From a virus: DNA of 33,702 bases. Positions within the stretch are counted from its first letter, which is position 1. Each line of letters opens with the position of its first letter. The stretch spans positions 1 through 33,702 of IMG/VR virus record IMGVR_UViG_3300025151_008670. The stretch is one strand, 5' to 3'. Made by a program: the position numbers and the translations under genes. Below are positions 29,821 to 33,702 of this stretch, piece by piece. Under the pieces are notes generated by a model, which did not search any database, was not told the DNA's origin, and saw nothing but the letters and a program-made list of their open reading frames with translations.

Positions 29821-30195
29821 TTATCTTATTGGATTAGAGCTAAAGAACTGAGTTCTATAATAAAGAGTTCCAGCTCCTGAACCGGTTTTAGCTGAAACTT
29901 GATTAACATTAGTTAATCCCCTTAAAGTGATACTATCATTATCATCAAGTAAAAAACCTCTGCTTACATTTATAGCTTCGGCATCGCCCCAAGCATCTGA
30001 TCTATCGAATAAAGTAACTGTTTGACCAGTCTTATTAACTATATATACTTCTGAGCAAAGCTGTCCTAAGAACGGAGCTGTTGAATCAATACCTGATAAG
30101 CGTTTCATACCTGTACCTAAACGAATATTAAACGATCTACACTCATTATTATTAAAATAACTATTTCCACTATTAGTTGTTGGAGCTTCTGGCAT
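29821..30195 (-). CDS. Small beta-rich virion protein (possible decoration protein)
   Basis: A 124-residue protein with N-terminal NSYFNNNECRSFNIRLGTGMKRL and then LCSEVYIVNKTGQTVTLFDRSDAW...GFLLDDNDSITLRGLTNVNQVSAKTGSGAGTLYYRTQFFSS. The composition (many Thr, Ser, Asn, Gly, alternating hydrophobics) indicates a beta sandwich. I recall similar proteins as virion components of marine T4-like phages; an outer-capsid or vertex decoration role is a guess. It is inverted inside the head operon but has its own late box 5 bases upstream of its ATG. Confidence 0.55.
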   Translation of the reverse strand: MPEAPTTNSGNSYFNNNECRSFNIRLGTGMKRLSGIDSTAPFLGQLCSEVYIVNKTGQTVTLFDRSDAWGDAEAINVSRGFLLDDNDSITLRGLTNVNQVSAKTGSGAGTLYYRTQFFSSNPIR

Positions 30196-30200
30196 ATTAT

Positions 30201-30207
30201 TATTTAT
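30201..30207 (-). promoter_or_regulatory. Late promoter element ATAAATA (minus)
   Basis: ATAAATA on the minus strand, 5 bases before the ATG of the decoration-like gene (30195). It is one half of a divergent pair with the element at 30214. Confidence 0.65.
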
Positions 30208-30213
30208 GCTAGA

Positions 30214-30220
30214 ATAAATA
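30214..30220 (+). promoter_or_regulatory. Late promoter element ATAAATA (plus)
   Basis: ATAAATA 5 bases before ATG 30226. The 30-base gap between the divergent genes holds both late boxes at the same spacing, the clearest evidence that the motif is real. Confidence 0.7.
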
Positions 30221-30225
30221 ATTTT

Positions 30226-31458
30226 ATGGCACTTGCATGTACTATTCAGCCTCTTTCTGCATTTTTATCAACTAACTTAAACTCTAAAATTGAAACCTAC
30301 GATAGATTAGGTGATAGAATAAAAAGAGCTTTAGGTTATCCTATAGTTAGTCTAGAAATACATACCGATCAGTTGAGAGAGAATATTCAAATCGCAGTAG
30401 AATATTTTACAAAGTATGCTGGATTTACTAAAGAATATCTCATCTTTGACTCTGATATGTATGAAAAAAATAAAGGTATTCGTTTAGATTTATTATATAC
30501 ATTAGCTAACACAAATTTAACAACTAATGCAAGAAAAGTAGCAGGTACTAATCCAATAGGACCGGGACCTGAATTTATAGGTAATACTCCTGAATCTGTA
30601 TATGTTAGTACCTCTTCTATTCTTTCGGGTAATTTTGTTAATACAAAATACCCTGTATACACAGGAGATACTGCAGTATTATCAGGTTCACTTTCTGCGG
30701 TATTTACAACAATTACAGGAGGTCAAAATGGTATACAACAGTTTGAATTATTTGACCATTCTTTAGTATCTGCTATTACATCTTTACAAACTACAAGTGG
30801 TTCTCTGCTAGGTCAATCACTAACTGGTTTATTTACTAAAACTCCAAGACAAACTTTAACTATTGAAGGTTCTGCTTCTGAGTCTACATATTATCAGAAT
30901 GTTTTTGATTATGATATTATGGATTATAGAAAAGTAGTTGATGTAACACAATTTGAAGAAGGCTCAACTACCGGTATTAATACTCTATTTACTTTAGAAC
31001 AAACTTTAGCTCAACAAACTTATTTTAGTTATGCTCTAGGTAATTATGGATTCGACTTGATATCTTGGTATACTCTTAAAGAATGGATAGATACAAGAGA
31101 AAAAGTTCTTGCTATAAAGAGAGATATAAAATTTGATCCTAGAACACAATACATGCAAATGTATCCACAACCAGGAAGTGATAAGTTTTATGGCGTTATA
31201 TCATGTTACTTAGAAAAGCCTATAAGAAATATAATTATGGAGCAATGGATATATGAATATGCATTAGCTTTATCTATGATTACTATAGGTAGAGTAAGAG
31301 GTAAATTTGGATCTGTAAATCTATTAGGTGGTGGTGCTTTAAATTATGATTTACTACAAGAAGGTCAGCAAAAGAAAGCAGAACTTGAGCAAAAACTACT
31401 TGATGGAGCTTCTCCTGGTCTAGGAGATTCAGATCCTACAATGTTCTTTGTCGGATAA
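30226..31458 (+). CDS. gp13: gp13-like neck protein
   Basis: A 410-residue protein. RIKRALGYPIVSLEIHTDQLRENIQIAVEYFTKYA (about 32-66) matches the T4 gp13 opening (RLGAP(I/V)..VEL..DQ(I/L)...I..A(L/V)E.Y). The end (WIYEYALALSMITIGRVRGKFGSVNLLGGGALNYDLLQEGQQKKAELEQKLLDG...FFVG) matches gp13's W..(D/E)YA.AL....G...........GG......L..EG....E.L......F.VG. T4 gp13 (309 aa) closes the filled head with gp14. The extra 100 residues lie in a Ser/Thr/Gly-rich middle (about 110-220). The stop overlaps the gp4 start (TAATG). Confidence 0.75.
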   Translation: MALACTIQPLSAFLSTNLNSKIETYDRLGDRIKRALGYPIVSLEIHTDQLRENIQIAVEYFTKYAGFTKEYLIFDSDMYEKNKGIRLDLLYTLANTNLTTNARKVAGTNPIGPGPEFIGNTPESVYVSTSSILSGNFVNTKYPVYTGDTAVLSGSLSAVFTTITGGQNGIQQFELFDHSLVSAITSLQTTSGSLLGQSLTGLFTKTPRQTLTIEGSASESTYYQNVFDYDIMDYRKVVDVTQFEEGSTTGINTLFTLEQTLAQQTYFSYALGNYGFDLISWYTLKEWIDTREKVLAIKRDIKFDPRTQYMQMYPQPGSDKFYGVISCYLEKPIRNIIMEQWIYEYALALSMITIGRVRGKFGSVNLLGGGALNYDLLQEGQQKKAELEQKLLDGASPGLGDSDPTMFFVG

Positions 31459-31895
31459 TGAATAGATGGAGACAAGGTATATTCGTACCTAAGAACCCTA
31501 GTAAATTTATCGGGTCTAAAGCTATATATAGATCAGGATTAGAATTAAAATTCTTTAGATTTTGTGATGATAATAAGAATGTAAAAAGATGGGGCAGCGA
31601 AAACGTAATAGTTCCATATATGAGTCCGTTAGATAATAGAGGCCATAAGTATTATGTTGATAATTACATAGAAATATTAGAAGGAAACAAATTAGTTAAA
31701 TATTTGGTTGAAATTAAACATTCTAGAGAGACTAAACCACCAAAAACTAAGTATAGAAATAGAAAGCACCTTCTCTACGAGCAAAAAACTTTTGTAACTA
31801 ATCAAGCAAAATGGCAAGCAGCTCGTGAATATAGTAAAAAAAGAGGATATAAGTTTATTATTTTAACAGAAAAAGAGCTTATTAGTAAAAGATGA
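31458..31895 (+). CDS. gp4: Head completion protein gp4 (TnsA-like nuclease fold)
   Basis: A 145-residue protein closely following T4 gp4: W..G.FVPKNPSKF.G....YRS..E.KF..(F/Y)CD.N.NV..W.SE...(V/I)PY.SP.D...H.YY.D, then (V/I)EIKH/P..(E/Q)TKPPK, LYE.KTF..NQAKW.AA.E(Y/F).KKRGY.F.ILTE..L. The E.KF, D and (E)IK residues suggest the PD-(D/E)XK fold shared with the TnsA N-terminal domain. gp4 is needed to finish DNA-filled heads before tail joining. It is translationally coupled to the neck gene. Confidence 0.92.
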   Translation: MNRWRQGIFVPKNPSKFIGSKAIYRSGLELKFFRFCDDNKNVKRWGSENVIVPYMSPLDNRGHKYYVDNYIEILEGNKLVKYLVEIKHSRETKPPKTKYRNRKHLLYEQKTFVTNQAKWQAAREYSKKRGYKFIILTEKELISKR

Positions 31896-31902
31896 ATAAA
31901 TA
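31896..31902 (+). promoter_or_regulatory. Late promoter element ATAAATA before the protease gene
   Basis: ATAAATA 5 bases before ATG 31908, just after the gp4 stop. Confidence 0.65.
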
Positions 31903-31907
31903 ATTGT

Positions 31908-32573
31908 ATGGCTTTAAAACTTAACTTAGTTGTAGAAAAACCTGATGTTAATGATGAATTCGAATACATTGAAGAGCAAGCAGATAGAAATGCTGAAAGC
32001 AATCTTTTCATAAAAGGACCATATATGATGGCAGAGGGAGTAAATCGTAATAATCGACTTTACCCTTTAGAGGAATTAGAGAGAGAAACTAATCGTTATA
32101 TCGAAGAGATGGTAAAGCCTGGTCGTGCAATGGGTGAACTTAATCATCCAACTACTGCTGATGTTGATTTGGAAAGAGCATGTCACATGGTAACAGAAAT
32201 TACTCAAGATGGTAGTGTTTTTTACGGTAAATCAAAAGTTTTAACAACACCATGTGGACAAATAGTAAGGTCGTTAATAAATGATGGTGTGAAGGTAGGT
32301 ATGTCATCTAGGGCTCTTGGTACATTAGAAGAAGGAGCTGAACATAGTACAGTAAAGAATATGAAATTAGTAGCTATAGACTGTGTAGCTGACCCATCAT
32401 ATCCTAAAGCTTTTGTAAATGGTATATTAGAATCCAAGCAGTGGGTAGTAACTTCAGACGATAAGTATGAAGAAGTGTACGAAAATTTTGAAAAATCTCT
32501 TAATAGACTACCTAAAAAGGATATAGATATCTTTTTAAGAGATAGAATTTTAAGCTTTATTAAATCAATATAA
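31908..32573 (+). CDS. gp21: Prohead core scaffold protein and protease gp21
   Basis: A 221-residue serine protease of the T4 prohead type (herpesvirus assemblin fold). GPYMMAEGVNRNNRLYP is the conserved N-terminal loop, MGELNHP holds the catalytic His (H80), VGMSSRALGTL the catalytic Ser (S133 or S134), and VAIDCVADPSYPKAF an Asp (D158 or D162) and the conserved C-terminal turn. It cleaves scaffold and internal proteins at (I/L)-x-E sites during head maturation. Length is close to T4 gp21 (212 aa). It lies directly upstream of the small core protein and scaffold, as expected. Confidence 0.93.
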   Translation: MALKLNLVVEKPDVNDEFEYIEEQADRNAESNLFIKGPYMMAEGVNRNNRLYPLEELERETNRYIEEMVKPGRAMGELNHPTTADVDLERACHMVTEITQDGSVFYGKSKVLTTPCGQIVRSLINDGVKVGMSSRALGTLEEGAEHSTVKNMKLVAIDCVADPSYPKAFVNGILESKQWVVTSDDKYEEVYENFEKSLNRLPKKDIDIFLRDRILSFIKSI

Positions 32574-32579
32574 TAAATA
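32573..32579 (+). promoter_or_regulatory. Late promoter element ATAAATA before the 48-aa core gene
   Basis: ATAAATA overlaps the last base of the gp21 stop and ends 5 bases before ATG 32585. Confidence 0.65.
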
Positions 32580-32584
32580 ATATT

Positions 32585-32731
32585 ATGGCTAAAGAAAAAA
32601 ACAAAATTATAAAGTTTATTCAAGAACTTTCTAGTAAAAATTACGCTGAGGCACATAAATATTTAAAGGGCGCGATTGAGGATAAGATTGCCAAAAAAAT
32701 CGATAACGCCACAGATAAACCACTCTTTTAA
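32585..32731 (+). CDS. Small prohead core protein (gp67/gp68-like position)
   Basis: A 48-residue ORF from ATG 32585 to TAA 32729-32731, preceded by a late box and followed two bases later by gp22. The product starts MAKEKNKIIKFIQELSSKNY and continues AEAHKYLKGAIEDKIAKKID. It is a basic helix pair like the small prohead core proteins that T4 encodes (67 and 68) between portal and scaffold. The S.KNYA.A...L......KIA.KI pattern is what I associate with these proteins in marine phages. Their role is in core assembly and head length control. Confidence 0.65.
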   Translation: MAKEKNKIIKFIQELSSKNYAEAHKYLKGAIEDKIAKKIDNATDKPLF

Positions 32732-32733
32732 AC

Positions 32734-33588
32734 ATGAAAAACGAAAAAGCATTACCCGAACAAGCAGAAGAAGTTCTTACTGAAGATTCAGTGAAGCAAA
32801 TTGAAACTGCTATTGAAGAAAAAATTCAGTTATCAGTTGAATCTGCATTAACTAATCAAGATGAGCTCTACGCTGAAAAACTTGAAGAGTTAGTAAGTGC
32901 AATTGATAAAGATCATACTGATAAATTAAAAAGAGTGGTTGAAGCAGTAGATCATAATAATGCTAATAAGCTAGTGCAAGTGGTTAAAAAGTATGAAAAT
33001 GAGCTAAATGATAAAGCAGATTCGTTTAAAAATACTTTAGTAGAAAGTGTTTCAGATTATTTAGATGAATATCTCGAAGAGTCTGTTCCAACACAAGCTA
33101 TTGAAGAAGCTACTAAAAATAGAACAGCTAGAGAAGTTCTTTCTAATTTAAGAAAGGTGCTTGCAGTTGACTCAAGTCTAATGAGCGAGTCAGTTAAAGA
33201 GGCTGTATTAGATGGTAAAACTCAAATTGATGAGTTAACTTCTAAGGTTACAAAGCTTGAAAAAGAAAATGGTTTACTTAAAGAGGCTTACAATAAGCAA
33301 ACAGCTTCTTTATTACTTGAAAATAAAACTTCAGGTTTAAATGGTAAAAAGAAAGAGTACCTTTTAAAGATCTTAAGTGATAAGACACCTAAGTTTATTG
33401 AAGAAAATTTCGAGTATACATCAAAATTGTTCGATAAAAAAGAAAACGAAAGACTTTCAGTACTTAAAGAGGAAGCATTTAAAAAGCGTAAAGTCAAAGC
33501 TGATGCTCCTGTACAACCAATCACAGAGGAGAAAAAGCCTGAGCCTTCTAACCCGTATTTAGCGGAATTAAAAAGAACTCACAAATAA
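32734..33588 (+). CDS. gp22: Prohead scaffold (major core) protein gp22
   Basis: A 284-residue, highly charged, almost entirely helical protein with long coiled coils (EEKIQLSVESALTNQDELYAEKLEELV; IDELTSKVTKLEKENGLLKEAY). Position between gp21 and the capsid gene, and the TAREVLSNLRKVLAVDSSLMSE segment, fit T4-type gp22. It forms the inner core of the prohead and is degraded by gp21 (possible sites LLLE, LEE). The Pro-rich C-terminus (VQPITEEKKPEPSNPYLAELKR) should bind the capsid protein. The stop lies in a degenerate late box that may start the capsid transcript. Confidence 0.88.
   Translation: MKNEKALPEQAEEVLTEDSVKQIETAIEEKIQLSVESALTNQDELYAEKLEELVSAIDKDHTDKLKRVVEAVDHNNANKLVQVVKKYENELNDKADSFKNTLVESVSDYLDEYLEESVPTQAIEEATKNRTAREVLSNLRKVLAVDSSLMSESVKEAVLDGKTQIDELTSKVTKLEKENGLLKEAYNKQTASLLLENKTSGLNGKKKEYLLKILSDKTPKFIEENFEYTSKLFDKKENERLSVLKEEAFKKRKVKADAPVQPITEEKKPEPSNPYLAELKRTHK
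33581..33587 (+). promoter_or_regulatory. Degenerate late element ACAAATA before the capsid leader
   Basis: ACAAATA differs from ATAAATA by one base and overlaps the gp22 stop. With the usual spacing, transcription would start near 33593, giving a 78-nt leader for the capsid gene. Confidence 0.35.
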
Positions 33589-33592
33589 TTTC

Positions 33593-33670
33593 ACCCCTGA
33601 ACAATGAGGTGCTTGTCACCTGAGTAACTTGGGACTAGATCCCATGAGGTAAAATGAAAGGAAACGTCTA
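33593..33670 (+). promoter_or_regulatory. Structured 5' leader of the major capsid gene
   Basis: This 78-base region is visibly more GC-rich than the rest. Hairpin A: AGGTG (33607-33611) with CACCT (33617-33621), loop CTTGT. Hairpin B: TGGGA (33630-33634) with TCCCA (33640-33644), loop CTAGA. The ATGAGGT unit occurs twice (33604-33610, 33644-33650), and both AGGT copies can pair with ACCT (33618-33621), so two folds are mutually exclusive. AAGGA (33658-33662) lies 8 bases before the capsid ATG. It may be a regulatory RNA controlling the most highly made phage protein. No known riboswitch consensus is recognised. Confidence 0.55.
33604..33627 (+). CDS. Possible mini-ORF MRCLSPE in the capsid leader
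   Basis: ATG 33604 to TAA 33625-33627, seven codons, covering hairpin A. No clear ribosome site; it may be chance. Noted because a second mini-ORF lies downstream. Confidence 0.2.
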   Translation: MRCLSPE

Positions 33671-33671
33671 A
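33654..33671 (+). CDS. Possible leader peptide MKGNV coupled to the capsid start
   Basis: ATG 33654, five codons, TAA 33669-33671 overlapping the capsid ATG (TAATG). GAGG (33646-33649) lies 4 bases upstream as a possible ribosome site, and it is the copy of AGGT that can be sequestered in the alternative fold. The overlap would allow coupled re-initiation. Very short, so low certainty. Confidence 0.3.
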   Translation: MKGNV

Positions 33672-33702
33672 TGAATAAACCACAATCATTTATTGATAGA
33701 GA
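33671..33702 (+). CDS. gp23: 5' end of the major capsid protein gene (gp23-like, partial)
   Basis: ATG 33671 with AAGGA 8 bases upstream opens a frame reading MNKPQSFIDR up to the window edge. Its position directly after gp21 and gp22 is that of gene 23 in T4-like phages, and the strong ribosome site fits a highly expressed protein. Only ten codons are visible, so the identity rests on context. Confidence 0.65.
   Translation, partial: MNKPQSFIDR

Noticed and set aside
33589-33670. Rho-independent terminator after gp22
   Set aside because: Hairpins A and B are not followed by a T-run and are next to a ribosome site, so a leader role fits better.
1-33702. CRISPR arrays, insertion sequences, long direct repeats, attachment sites
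   Set aside because: None seen on reading; repeated short AT motifs are promoter elements or composition. A computed self-alignment would be needed for weak repeats.

Overview
The window is a very AT-rich, densely packed piece of a T4-like tailed phage (myovirus) genome, most likely from a marine phage of the cyanophage/pelagiphage type. The head and neck genes show this directly: a gp15-like tail terminator, the gp20 portal, a gp13-like neck protein, the gp4 head-completion nuclease, the gp21 prohead protease, a small prohead-core protein, the gp22 scaffold and the first codons of what should be gp23. No tRNA, rRNA, CRISPR array or insertion sequence was found, and no stretch over 100 bases lacks a gene. 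I cannot name the host.

Layout. (1) 1-5712: a partial CDS, a GIY-YIG-like nuclease, then a run of poorly known genes. Several of their products begin with a short amphipathic MK(T/K)(F/L)K..(F/I)E peptide that resembles the T4 capsid-targeting sequence. They include a KWDG ligase-like nucleotidyltransferase, an NMNAT-like nucleotidyltransferase, a possible PD-(D/E)XK nuclease and a retropepsin/RimB-like domain. (2) 5709-11356: a 7-deazaguanine precursor module (folE2 on minus, a divergent queD, queE), with phoH on minus, a P-loop kinase and a possible internal head protein. (3) 11353-22943: a plus-strand cluster for sugar activation and transfer. It has three glycosyltransferases, a WavE-like protein, GDP-mannose 4,6-dehydratase, a sugar C-methyltransferase and a second methyltransferase-like protein, a GDPD-like protein, then HAD phosphatase, PfkB kinase, a nucleotidyltransferase-RpiB fusion, a cupin and GDP-mannose 3,5-epimerase. 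(4) 22947-26812: DUF366-like protein, a 50-aa membrane protein, a possible clamp-loader small subunit, a GroES/gp31-like co-chaperonin, an SH3-like protein, an unknown and an XPD/DinG-type helicase. (5) 26830-33702: head and neck morphogenesis, in an order different from T4.

Two promoter classes can be read by eye. Virion-type genes are preceded by ATAAATA (sometimes CTAAATA), usually exactly 5-6 bases before ATG. If the T4 late-promoter geometry holds, transcription would start on the start codon, giving leaderless mRNAs. The queD, queE, GDP-mannose epimerase and 14532 genes instead carry TTGAWW-N15/16-TATAAT ending 5-7 bases before ATG, a host sigma70-like promoter that again predicts leaderless mRNAs. 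The major capsid gene is the exception: it has a leader of about 78 nt with competing hairpins, mini-ORFs and a strong Shine-Dalgarno sequence.

Best candidates for something new: (a) the four-step sugar-activation block at 19196-21498, which matches the ADP/GDP-heptose pathway in reaction types but uses different protein families and an apparently unusual fusion; (b) the set of enzymes with capsid-targeting-like N-termini; (c) the structured gp23 leader; (d) promoter-on-start-codon architecture across the window.
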